Source of the DNA: Tridacna crocea
Lineage: Eukaryota; Mollusca; Bivalvia; Cardiida; Cardiidae
NCBI GenBank assembly: GCA_943736015.1
Contig: OX031063.1
Coordinates: 4,383,001-4,447,000 of the forward strand
Length of the DNA: 64,000 nt
Direction: 5' to 3'
This document shows positions 42,780-53,849 of this stretch, one piece after another. The position numbers and the translations under genes are program-made. A model generated the notes under the pieces. The model was not told where the DNA came from. It searched no databases and was given only the letters and a program-made list of their open reading frames with translations. The first letter of the stretch is position 1. Each line of letters begins with the position of its first letter.

Positions 42780-43353
42780 CAATGTTGGAAACAGATCCTC
42801 TTTGGTCAGTTTTCTGGGCTTCAAGATCAACCTGCATTGCTGCAGCCTGTGGGGCTCCAGCAGGCTTCCCACTCGGAATTGGCTGAGTGCCAACAGAGTT
42901 CGCTGGTGGAGGTGCAGGGGCTGATGACTTTGTTCTTTGCATGGTCAGCGTTTGTTGTATCATCATCTGAGTATGCTTTAACCGCTGTTCTATACGCTGT
43001 AGGCAGATTTTTGTCTTAATTTGTAGACAGAATGGCACTTTACACTTTTTGTCATTGCAATGTTTAGCATGGTAGCAGCACAAAGCAATAAACTGTTTGC
43101 AAATGTCACAACTAGAATTTGTCATCTTGTGACAATTCTTAGTGTGAGCAACAGTACGTTTCAACTTAATACAACTAAGAAACTGACAACTAGTGTTTCT
43201 GCACTGACATGAATGCACCAGGGACTGAATAACCCGCTGAATGGCCTGCTGGCGATTTTCTAGAGTATCTTGTTTGTCTCCAGAAGGAGGGCCATAGTTC
43301 AGATCCGTGTCTTGACCATCTTTCTGGTTATCCTTCTTACACAAGTCAGAGTC
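42780..43353 (-). CDS. TAZ2 zinc-finger exon (CBP/p300-related)
   Basis: Acceptor 'atttattgaag' above 43353 and donor GTAAGCCTC below 42780. 574 bp, frame open, exiting in phase 1. Residues about 30-115 form a complete TAZ2: 'IQRVIQSLVHSCQCRNTSC', 'TVAHTKNCHKMTNSSCDICK' and 'FIALCCYHAKHCNDKKCKVP' with all Cys/His ligands of the three HCCC sites. A long helix follows ('RIEQRLKHTQMMIQQ'). In CBP/p300 this domain binds transactivators such as p53 and lies after the acetyltransferase domain. The rest (about 130-191) is a Pro/Ala-rich tail. No HAT or bromodomain exon was seen upstream to 64 kb, though introns there may be large. Retained ligands suggest a functional exon. Confidence 0.88.
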
Positions 43354-43456
43354 CTTCAATAAATAAAAAATACACAGTACAATAATGAGCTATAGTAAAA
43401 TTAAAACTTCTCTACTTTCTAAAATTCTAATCTCTGACTAGCCACAGCAAATAGCT

Positions 43457-43620
43457 TGCAACACGCCAAAAGTGACGTCTTGGATCGGCCTGCAGAGTCC
43501 GCGCAGGCTAGTCCGAGACATTAGATTTTGTGCTAAAGTAGACTTGTGCAAAACAGAAAACTACATTAACACAGAAAGCGTTGTTTCTGATTAGCCTGCG
43601 CAGACTGCGACAAACTTTTT
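43457..43620. repeat. Fragment related to the MITE at 40789-41045
   Basis: Shares 'gcaacacgc', 'gcgcaggctagtccgagac', 'tttgtgctaaagt' and 'agcctgcgcagactgcg' with the near-palindromic MITE. One end is missing. Confidence 0.6.
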
Positions 43621-44011
43621 GACTAGACATGATCCTATTGACCGGTAAATAACTTCGCCTTAAGCTCTAGATTAATAGCTGATATACTTATGTATAATTC
43701 AATCAAAATCTGTGCCTACAAGTAGGCATTTTTCTTAGACAAACATACAGTAATTATTTGACTTTTCCTATAGAATATATTGACGGTCTTTTTCCATGTT
43801 GCAAAGTAAAAATACGCCTTATGATGACAATGAGATTTTAGCAACTTTGAAACGGAATATATCAACTACTACAAACACTTAAAGGTGGGTATTTAGATTT
43901 TTCACATCTCACCAAAATATATTATCACTGAATTTAATATATAAAAAAACAATACAGAATCAACAATGAAGAATCATAAAGTTACAAAAAAATTGTTTTC
44001 ATGGTGTTACT

Positions 44012-44240
44012 TTAACCCATTACCACACAATCCCTACTTTTGACGCCCCTGAGAAAGAAGCCTTTAGAAAACATTGTGGGAAAAGGAGAAAATGCTGGTA
44101 ACCAGCATTTTCTCCTTCTCCCACAATGTTTTCTACCCTTCACGAAACAAATTTCAAATTTTCAGTCACTTTTATTTTGTCGTCTGCAAATGCTTTCAAT
44201 TTGAACCAGTGTAAAATTTTGTCGTGTGGTAATGAGTTAC
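44012..44240. mobile_element. TTAA MITE, copy 12a
   Basis: TTAACCCATTACCAC start, near-perfect core at about 44072-44130, end 'tggtaatgagttac'. First of three adjacent copies. Confidence 0.8.
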
Positions 44241-44456
44241 TAAACTACAAAATTTTGGACTTGTCCAAATTGAAAGCATTTGCAAACGACAAAATAAAAG
44301 TGACTGAAAATTTGAAATTTGTTTTGTGAAGGGTAGAAAACATTGTGGGAAAAGGAGAAAATGCTGGTTACCATCATTTTCTCCTTTTCCTACAATGTTT
44401 TCTGAAAGCTTTTTCTCAGGGGCATCAAAAGTAGGGATTGTGTGGTAATGGGTTAA
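44237..44456. mobile_element. TTAA MITE, copy 12b, inverted
   Basis: Starts 'ttactaaactacaaaa' and ends 'tgtgtggtaatgggttaa' (TTAA 44453-44456). Opposite orientation to 12a, sharing the junction tetramer. Confidence 0.8.
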
Positions 44457-44690
44457 CCTTATACCAGACAATCCCTGGTTTTTACCTGGTTTTTCTCTGG
44501 TCGTACCTTGAGATAGACGACTTTTGAAAACATTTTGGGAAAAAGAGAAAATACTGGTAACCTTCATTTTCTCTTTTTCCCCACTGCTTCCTTCCCTAAT
44601 GGAAACAAATTTCAGTTTTTGAGTTACGCAGATTTTGATGTCTGCAAGTGGTTTCAATTTGGACCAGTAGTTTAGTAAAGAGAAAGGCTA
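44453..44690. mobile_element. TTAA MITE, copy 12c, diverged
   Basis: Begins at the shared TTAA ('ttaaccttataccagac'), core 'gggaaaaagagaaaatact' with a partly matching arm, right end 'tttagtaaagagaaag' near 44680. Third member of the cluster. Confidence 0.65.
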
Positions 44691-46272
44691 CGTAACCTCT
44701 TAAGGTATTTTTGGATTTTGTGCCAGAAATAAACAAAAGCATTGTGGGAATGTCAAGTGACTGGCACATGACTAATGACCCTTACATTCCATTACTAACA
44801 AACATATATTTATCACCTCCAAGGTGGCGGAAAATTCACTTCGAGAAAGGTGGGTGTCTCTTTTTATCATCAATAACTTTTTTTCTTGAAACCTTCGAGC
44901 CATGATCCCTATGGCATATTGTGGGAGAATGATACGATAAGCCTATGTGCTATACAGGAAAGAGCCATTATTCGATATAGTCTAAGGCCTGGCAAGCTGG
45001 AATCATTTTTTTTTCAATCCGTCTGGTAGAAAAATTTCATTGGTACCAGGTGATAGTAGAGCTATATAGAAGTCAAATTTGGGTGGATGCCAGAAACAAA
45101 AGTGGTGCAGATTTTTTTCAGTCGACATTTTGTTACCCCACCCACTGAAAATGCATTGAATTGAGCTTATGTGTATAAACCACAAATTTCAATATCTTTT
45201 GGAGTATATTTAAGCAATGAAAACAATCCATTTACAGGAGAAGATAAAATACATTGGGCATCTGGTGTTACCTCACCCACCAAATTTGCAAACATTTTTT
45301 GAAAATCATGTTCAACTTAATATCATTTAAGACTTTTGTGTTTCAACTTCTTGTGAAAGGTTTTGATGAGAACTAAATGCTGATTATTGTACTAAATTGT
45401 TGCATTGTATATTTGTTACGGTCTTGCTTATCTTTTACCCCACCCACTAATGTATATACACGGCCATCTATGAGCTATTCTATAATTATGGCAGATTTTA
45501 GGAGACACGATTTATGAAAATTAAGTTGGATTTCTTTCTTTGGTAAGGTTCCTTACATCCACACTGGAATATTGTCTACTATGATGCAATGTTAGTCATA
45601 ACACATCGACATGTCCTTCATGTAACAAAATTGTAAAGTAAAAGAAATTCCATTCTAATTTAGAAAAATAAATATTTTCTGGTTCAGATTATAATATTTC
45701 ACTTCGAATCATCTGTATAACACATATTTGTTTTATATTAATTGAGTGTTTTGGACCAAAAATTTGGCATGTTATATGTCAGAGAAGATCAGTGTTTTGC
45801 ATCTATTTTAATTTCTTTAAAAAGTTATATAGATATAGTAAATGATTCCTAGCTGTTTGTACTAAAAATGTAACTATATTTTGCGTTTTGCTCCCAGAAA
45901 TTGTTTTTATTAAATCAAACGTCGCGGCTTCATTCATGAGCATTTTTTATCATTGTTATATAAACGACTCATGTTTTACAGCAATGACAGAAAATGTTAC
46001 AGCGCAGACAGATATAAGTATCAAAAAAAGGTTTGTACTTAGTGCCTTTATTTGAGAAAAATCAAACGAAACAATAATTGAATAGTTTCACATGAAATGA
46101 AGAAAAGTCATTTGCACCAAAAATACTATCTTGTGATAAGTTAAGGCTTTATATGTTATTACAATTACATTTAAGTTATTTCAAATACTTTTCTGTACCC
46201 ACTATTAACTATATTCATGCTATATGCATTAAAAATATCATTGATATGTAGGAAATAAATCCGTTACATCAT
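44691..46272. other. 1.6 kb without a recognisable gene
   Basis: AT-rich sequence with no coding region over 70 codons that resembles a protein and no clear repeat ends. The word 'taccccacccac' recurs three times (about 45133, 45270, 45437). Probably single-copy intergenic or intronic DNA. Confidence 0.45.
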
Positions 46273-47660
46273 GACATTTCAACAAGAAGGGTATTGGCCC
46301 TGAAGTGCTCACCTGAGACTATAGCTTTATTTCCCTTATGTTTATGTGATAAACTTTAAACTAATCTGTGACCCCAGGGGCAGGGCCAGTTTTGACCCCA
46401 AGGGCATAAAATGAACAAACTTGGGAGAGGTCCACTAGGAATTGCTACATGCCAAATATCAAAGCTCTATGCCTTCTAGTTTTAGAGAAGAAGAATTTTA
46501 TAATATTCTGTCTTTGTTCCTATGTTTGAACTTGTGGCCCCCAGGGCAGGGCCAGTTTTGACCCGGAGGGCACCATATGAACAAACTTGATGGAGGTTCA
46601 CTAGAAGATGCTACATACCAAATATCAAAGCTCTACGCCATCAAGTTTCAGAGAAGAAAGTTTTCCTTCTTTGTTCCTGTGTTCGAATTTATGATCCCCG
46701 GGTCAGGGCCACTTTTGAACCTAAGGGCATCATATGAACAAACTTGGTGGAGGTCAATTAGGTGATGTTACATTCCAAATATCAAAGCTCTATGCCTTTT
46801 ACTTTGTGAGAAGAAGAATATTAAAGTTTTCATTCTTTGTTCCTATGTTTGAACTTGTAACCCCCTGGGCAGGGCCAGTTTTGACCCCAGGGGCATCAAG
46901 TGAAAAAACTTGGTAGAGGTCCACTAGGAGATGCTACATACTTAATATCAAAGCTCTACGCCTTCAATTTTCAGAGAAGATTTTTAAAGTTTTCCTTCTT
47001 TGTTCCTATGCTCAAACACGTGACCGCCGGCGTGGGGCCAGTTTTGACCCCAGGCGCATTATTTGAACAAACTTGGTAAAGGTCCACTGGGAGATGGCCA
47101 CATACCAAATAGCAAAGCTCTATGCCTTCTACTTTCAGAGAAGAAGATATTTCAAAGATTTCTTTTTTCCTTTTTGCGGCCATGGCAATCAGAATTATGA
47201 GTGTAATTCTATTCTTTGAACAATTTTGGTAGAGCTTTACCCAAGGAACATCCCTGCCAAGTTTCATCAAAATTTGCTCAGTGATTGAGGAGAAGATGTT
47301 TAAAGAAACTGTTGACGGACGACAGAGGCTGGACGCCGGACATAGGACGATCACAATAGCTCACCTTTAGCACTTTGTCATCCTCGGATACCCCGGGGTC
47401 TCCCTATTTGCTACGCTACATCGACCCCTGGGACAATTGACTAATAAAACTTTGAATCAGCCGCCGAAAATCGATACGAAACGTCATAGCGTACAGTCCA
47501 CTCGCCCATCACAAAATGATGATGGAACCAATGAAAAGCCATCATTCGGCCAGCGGTAAAGCGAGGGAAATTCAATTAATTGTCCCAGGGGTCGATGTAG
47601 CGTAGCAAATAGGGAGACCCCGGGGTATCCGAGGATGGCACTTTGTGCTGAGGGAGCTAA
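46273..47660 (+). repeat. Helitron-like repeat, family II, split by a MITE
   Basis: 5' 'acaagaagggtattggccct', six to seven ~120-bp units, then 'cacaatagctcacctttagc'. The 3' hairpin 'gcactttgtgctgagg' and 'gagctaaaa' are separated by the MITE at 47379-47637. Confidence 0.78.
47379..47637. mobile_element. MULE-like MITE, 60-bp perfect TIRs, 9-bp TSD
   Basis: The ends 'catcctcggataccccgggg...' and its complement match for 60 of 60 bases. GCACTTTGT is duplicated at 47370-47378 and 47638-47646. The internal 139 bp has no ORF of note. A 9-bp duplication plus long inverted ends is the Mutator/MULE pattern. Perfect ends mean a recent insertion. Confidence 0.9.
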
Positions 47661-47674
47661 AATAAAGAACCCAG

Positions 47675-47745
47675 AAAAACACCCACATCCACACCCCCAC
47701 ACACATCCACACACATATACACATCTACACACACACACACAACGC
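47675..47745. repeat. CA-rich microsatellite
   Basis: 'cacccacatccacacccc' grading into (AC)n. The Cys/Gly-rich ORF across it on the minus strand is a repeat artefact. Confidence 0.85.
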
Positions 47746-47857
47746 AGCTATACTGTCAATGCAGCAAACAAAGAAACTGATGATTGATCACATGTCACAA
47801 TTACGCTGAATGAACAGCGCATTTGTTAATTTTAAGTTAACAAGAGGATTTTAGCTC

Positions 47858-48450
47858 CACTGGTCGAAGGCCAACGGGCTTACTTCATGGCCCGCTGTCC
47901 GTCGTGTGTCTGTCCGTACGTGCATTAACTTATATTTCAAACATCTCTTCCGACACTACCCATCCAAACTTGATGAAACTTCACAGAAATGATCCTTCCA
48001 TGGCTTTCTTCAGAATTTCTTGAAAGAATCTGATTCCTTCAAAAACTCTGGAATGGCAAAAAAACTGAAAAAAATACTGAAATCTTTGAAAATCTTCTTA
48101 TCTGAAGGTTAGGCCTAGGGCTAACAAACTTGGCATGTAGCTTTACGTCGTGAACCTCTACCAAGTTCCTTCAAATACCAGCCCTGGAGTCGAAATTGGC
48201 CCTGCCACGAGGGTTACAAGTTTTATACGGGATTATATAGGGAAAAACTTTAAAATCTTTCTTTAGGGCCTTGGGCTACTAAATTTGGCATGTATCTTTA
48301 TCAACTGGGCGTCTACCAAGAGTGCCAAACTTATAGCCCTGGGGCCAAATTTGGCCCGGCCCCGGGGTCACAAGTTTTACATGGGCTCATATTGGGAAAG
48401 TCTTTAAAAAAACCATTTACCTGTTTTAAAAAAACAACACTTTGTCTATG
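47858..48450 (-). repeat. Helitron-like repeat, family IV/II type, reversed
   Basis: Begins with a reversed terminus 'ttttagctccactggtcgaa' and 'ggcccgctgtccgtcg'. Reversed units follow, with 'aaacttggcatgtagcttta' and 'ccctgg' blocks and 'acaagttttacatgggc'. It fades out at about 48440, just before the exonuclease-like pseudogene. Confidence 0.6.
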
Positions 48451-48577
48451 CTATATTTCAGTTGCACACCATTCACGTGTTACCAATGTCCATTTGGAGG
48501 TGATTTCGAAAGTGTTGTTTGATACTCCATTGAAGTACATTCTGATAAGATTTTGAAATCGCGTCGGAGGGAAATCA

Positions 48578-51500
48578 ATGAAAAAAAATGGGAGAAAAGG
48601 TCTGAAGACTCTTAACTTTAACATAATTCCTGATATCATTAAAATTACGAACAAGGACATTTTGGCTATAAATGAGGATGGAACGCAAAAATTGGAATTG
48701 ATTGACAAAGAGAATGATGATTTTGGACTGACTGATCTATCGCTTGACCATATTCCCGATCCTGACAGTATGAGTCCTTTTTGTAAAAGAAGAAAGACTT
48801 CAATACCACACGAAGTTGCTCAGAAAACACCGACTGATTCTGATAATTTTTTACCAGACTGTGCCGAAACAGTTATGGAAGATAACTCTGTAGATTCTCC
48901 TCTTTATCAAAAGGACATGGAAATAATGAGTGAAATCAATCGTATACTACCGGAGGTAATTCGGTCATTAAGAAACATTAATCAACTTCAAAATTGGTTA
49001 TCGTTTATCGTTTATCATGGATGTTTGCAAAATTTTATTCTCTTGGAAATAGTGCTGCAATGCATTTCAGTCCCATAGTGAAACGTTTCTGGCGAATTGG
49101 ATACTGTCTTTTTCACGGGAAATGGTTGCATTTTATGAGTGGGTCGAAAAACCTTGGGCAGAAAATCATAAATCCTGAAGAAGAGGTGTCATCCGAACGG
49201 GCTAAAATTAATTTTTCTGTACCTTACCGAGCGACTTTAGGAAGCACTAACAGGGCGTTTAAAGAAGACGATGTTAAACTGGGTCTTCTTACACCAATGA
49301 TTGATAAGTTAGCAGATCAAACAAAAGAAAATAAAACGTATAAACTGTGTGTAGACGGTAAAAAGATTAATTCTGGGAAAAGCAAGACAAACGGCGACAT
49401 TGACCTATTTGGTTTTGAAAAGTCACCTACGTTATCAGAGAGAAAAGCTGAATTGAAAACTGAAACTATCTTACTGAAATCAATATCAGAAAATCTAGAT
49501 CTTTTTTCTATTTGTCGGAAGGTACTGTTGAAAGATTTATCCTGTGAAGAAAGTGAAAAGTTAGTGCCACCGCTTCATTGAAACTTTACAGATAGTCAGT
49601 GAAAAATTACCTGCCTTAAGAGAAACAAAAGTAAATAAAGAGTTGATGTTAGAAAAAATGAAGAAAAAGAGTGGAATGGATTGGCGAAAATCAAAATTTG
49701 TATATGTTATCAGATCCCTAGAAACTGATTTGTATGACATGTCAAACTGCATTAAAGAGTTGCTGAGTATTGCTGATGAAATAGGACTTACAGTAGCTAC
49801 ATTAAGGAACACGGGATATTTATATTTGACGAACAAAAGTGTACCACTACACACCCAGAGTAATTACATTCAAATATCCAGCACATGCAGTGAACATGAC
49901 TTTATAGAGCCGAGAAAAATCAAACAACAAAATGACAAATGGCATGAAATACGTAACTCTGCAACAGTGACCGGAAGTTCCTTGAATAATGCTCTTGGAT
50001 TGAGTTCATTCAACCAGCAACTAGAGCACTTTGATAAAGTTTTCTGCAAAAAGGAACCAAAACCATTCTCTAGCGCTTTGCAAATGAAAATGAGATATGG
50101 ATCAGAGCAGGAGATAAATGCAATCGCCACTTTAGTGGGTAAGGTTCTACCGGTCTTTGAACCATCGCTTGTGTATGTTGAAGAAGGGTGTTTTAAGAAA
50201 ACTATTGGCAGTAAGCCAAAAGCAGTTCCGATTGTAATCAGTCCAGATGGGAGCTTAAGAAAAAGTCAAGACAGCGCAGCTTTATTCCGGATAGAATGTC
50301 AATGTCCGTTTCCTGGAAAAACATTCGCTACTCTGTGTTCTATAAAGTTCCAAAGTACTATGTCACACAAGCTTTGACAGAAATGTATAGCATGGATTGC
50401 AAGGAACTGTACCTTATTTGCTATTCTGAGGAATCATTTACCATTTTCAAAGTCCATTTTTGTCCAGACCTATGGCGTGCTCTAGAAAATGAGATGGTAT
50501 TATTATATGGCCAAGAACGCCCTAATCGGCCTACCAAAAAATCCGACAGATCTGTTACCCTAAAAAATAGTTGACAGGTTTGAAAAGGAAAATGTTAAAT
50601 TGTTGCAGAATTTCCTTCCATTTTGGCTGAAAAATGTGAACTGCACACAACTGAAATATATTGTGTTCATACAAAACCAAAGTCTACCAATACTCGTATA
50701 TCAGTTCGTGACATACAGGAAATAATACAGAAAGCGACTTTTTCGATCAATAAGGCATACGAGTTAAACAGGACTAGGGCAAGTGAGTTTTTGGGTTTTA
50801 TGGCATCGGATTTAGATCGTGAATACAGTTTAGAAAGATATCATGTTGTGCCCATTGCATACGGTTTAAAGGGATACAGGTTACCTACGAAGACACTCCG
50901 AGATATGATCGAAAATGTATTGCAGGAATGCTGGAACAAAGGGTTTTATATCCCTGTGTGTTGTTTTGATGGTTCCGAATGGCTGTCAGAGACCGATATG
51001 ACAGCCCACTCACCCTCCTTCAGTTGCAGAAGGATGTGTACGCAGACGCCAAGAAAATGTCCGAAGGCCAGATTAAAAAAAAAAAAAATATCAGTGAAAT
51101 CAATATTGCAAATTTGCCTTCTGATGTAGCACCAGAAGATGTTTTTGAAATTCAAAGAGAAGGAACTAAACTTACATAAGCAAATGATAATAAATCTGAA
51201 AGGAAAGTTATGACATCAAGACTAGTACAGCTATTGAAAAATTCTTTGGATGTGGACGAAACTATATCAGGAAACAGCAATGAATCAGAAAATACACTAA
51301 CAGATATGGTTCTAAGTTCATTGCCCGATAGTTATGTTAATGAAATTGAAGAGGAGTTAGTTGAAGAAGTAGCGATCTTGGCGTCAAGTGCGTCTGAAGG
51401 AAGTGATCAACTTGAGTCTGAAAATAATGACCAAGCACATGTAGAAACAATCCATGAGCTTTTCTATGGACAAACAAGTCTGTCAGATGATCATTTTATG

Positions 51501-52748
51501 GACGTCGATACGGAACATGACAGCATACCTCAACATCCTTTAGACGGGAAATTAATTTGAACATATGAGAAGCGACAAATACGAATTTCTGAAAGCCTTG
51601 TACACAAAAGAAAACATCATTTTGATGTTGTCTGAATTGCAGTCGAATGACAGGAACATTGACATCTGTCTTTCAGAGCTCACATTGAAATTGAAATCTG
51701 CGGAATCAATTCATAAAAGTTTCACTAAAACCCAGATTGTAGCACTGATCTCTCCTATTTCAGGTGTGTTAAAAAGTCACGGAATTAAATGCAACAAGTC
51801 TCAAACAAAGTATACACTCACAAATATACTATCAGATATATTTGGCGGTTCCAGGTTACACCGAAAGCCAACCAAAACAATTGAAAATCCATCGAGTCTC
51901 AAATGTTTGGCCTGAAAGGCGGTCCAGAAACTACCAAAGATAATACTAAACTGTGTTTATGCTCAATATAACTTTCTAAAAGCTCTTGAATGGTGGCAAA
52001 ATGAATCACCACTCCGTTAAGTCATCCAAATCGAAGGTTTCAAAAATCTCAAATATACACATTGGTATTCAAAACCTGAATTCAATGATGTAATTGGAAG
52101 CTATCTATTTGTTATACTTGATGCATATCATCAAATTTGTGGTTTGCGAAGAGTTTTTTTTTTTTTTGTGATCCAGGAATACTAAAAGCTGGCGTGTCTA
52201 GTAAACCTGTACACATGGTAGCGGAAAATAGTGCCTGGAATGGAAGTAGGTTAAGCATTGCTCTAGTTCGTGATATGATTGACAAGCACAGCATCGCATA
52301 CGCAGTACAAATATTTTCTGAGAGTGTTGAAGAAGCCCTCATCAATATAAACGCTAAGAGCGAGGCTGAATTCTGTAACATTGTTCGGAATTAGTATTTA
52401 TCAGAAGATGAACCTGGGCTGTCTGCTCACCATATGTGTTCTGCAAAATTGGAATTCAGACACTGGTTTTTGAAAGGAGTAAGATTTGACGAATTTCCTC
52501 CCTATGGTTCCTATGTAAAAGATATACCCATTGTACTCTATGAAGGTTTACTAATAGGAATAGAAGGCAAGTTACAATTATATCCGTTTACAAAAGCGAG
52601 TGCATACAACGTCCGTGCAGTCGGGAGTCTTGATATTCAAAACTTTTTTGGAAGTTTCAAGGACATAGATCCACGTGGAGCAGGAGTGCTGCGGTCTGAC
52701 GATATACCCACTGCCATAAGTGTGGCCTTGGACCCTTCAGACAGGTAA
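48578..52748 (+). pseudogene. Large unnamed protein with YqaJ/lambda-exonuclease-like core, frameshifted
   Basis: At least nine frame breaks join reading segments of one protein. 48578-49581: charged N-terminus. 49643-50377: 'KWHEIRNSATVTGSSLNNAL', 'MRYGSEQEINAIATLVGK', 'VISPDGSL' and 'IECQCPFPGK', the order of the YqaJ viral-recombinase-like nuclease fold (catalytic E, D and E-x-K; here the Lys is Gln). 50296-50574: 'YYVTQALTEMYSMDCKELYL'. 50623-51179: 'YHVVPIAYGLKGYRLPTKTL' and 'CFDGSEW'. 51210-51560: very acidic. 51565-51915: basic. 52133-52748: C-terminus with 'RFDEFPPYGSYVKDIP', 'NVRAVGSLDIQNFFGSF' and 'RGAGVLRSDDIP'. Proteins of this make-up occur in several invertebrate genomes as uncharacterised multi-copy genes (recollection, unverified). 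Whether it is a transposon gene is unknown. Confidence 0.7.
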
Positions 52749-52799
52749 TTACATATGAATCGGATTAACGAAACGTACAGGAAATTAATCATTTCATGT

Positions 52800-53230
52800 C
52801 ACAAAATGTATGTGATTGTTGGGCACAAATGCCTCCTAAACGGCAATTTTTCGAAAATGTGAACTTGTAAACTTACCTTGACATTTTCAAATGACCTTCG
52901 CCTTCGGGTCATCGGTAAGATTTTACGACAAGGACTATATATGTGAAATATGAAAGCCTGCTCAGTTAATATTGTAAGGTTATAGCAACTGTATAACTTT
53001 TTGCAGAAATGATCTTTGACTTTGATCTTGACAGATGACATTGACCTTGGTACCACAAGAAAGGTCATACCACAAAGAAAACATATGTAAAATAGGAAAT
53101 AACCTACTTGTTATGGCCTATGTTAAAGTTTTTCCCAGAATTTTGACCTTGATATCTGACCTTCACCTGGAAAAATGACCCTGACGTCCAGTGAACGTCC
53201 TGGAACCAGTGGGTCGTCCTTCCAGGAAAC
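52800..53230 (-). repeat. Repeat with 'tgaccttgacc' words
   Basis: Contains 'gaccttcgccttcggg', 'ttgatcttgacagatgacat', 'gaccttggtaccacaag' and 'gaacgtcctggaacc', typical short tandem words of a bivalve interspersed repeat. No gene seen. Confidence 0.5.
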
Positions 53231-53394
53231 AATACCTATGTAAATGAATGAATGAATATTGTTTTATGGCGCATTGGCAACTTTGGTCATTTAGCGCGCA
53301 TATCTGTGTTAAAAGATGATAAAAGTGGAGTTGTTTAAATCGAATAACGTTTGAGTATACTAATGAAAATAACAGAATTGGGTTAAGAAGTATT

Positions 53395-53655
53395 ATGTGC
53401 GATATATTCATATACATAAAGGACATTTTAGAGTTACAGGGTAACCCCTATATACTCAAAGTTTTAAATGATAAGAATGTGATAAATAGGTTTGAAGTAA
53501 ATGTTGGATTGATAAAAAAGTCTTTAAATGAAGAAGAAATGTGTGCTATTTTTAATGTGCATGAAATATGTTATCGAGTGGCTGGGCGTCCCTGCCTACT
53601 CCAAAGTTTTAGATTAAAAGGTAAAACTGATAATATTGCTTTTCTTTGGAAATGA
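53395..53655 (+). other. Short ORF of unknown nature
   Basis: 86 codons starting 'MCDIFIYIKDILELQGNPYI' and containing 'LNEEEMCAIFNVHEICYRV'. No known family. It may be part of the LINE whose end lies just to the right, or chance. Confidence 0.2.
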
Positions 53656-53849
53656 GGTTAAAATTGGTAAAGATTGGAGCTTCCAATGGGATCAATATAC
53701 TCCCATTTAAGAGGTCCTGTCTCTCAATGAGATAAGATGGCCCCAAGAGCGCTAATCCTCCCATTAAGGAGATGCAAACTGAAGATAAAAACGATTTAAA
53801 TGGTAGAGATATGGGATTACAACACATGTTTAAAAGAGGTACTAGTAAT

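Noticed and set aside
42646-43359. TAZ2 as a stand-alone one-exon gene to 42646
   Set aside because: The frame continues past a good GT donor at 42780 into family V repeat DNA; the exon ends at the donor.
47484-47738. Cys/Gly-rich secreted-looking peptide
   Set aside because: It spans a CA microsatellite and one end of a MITE; no signal peptide logic or family resemblance.
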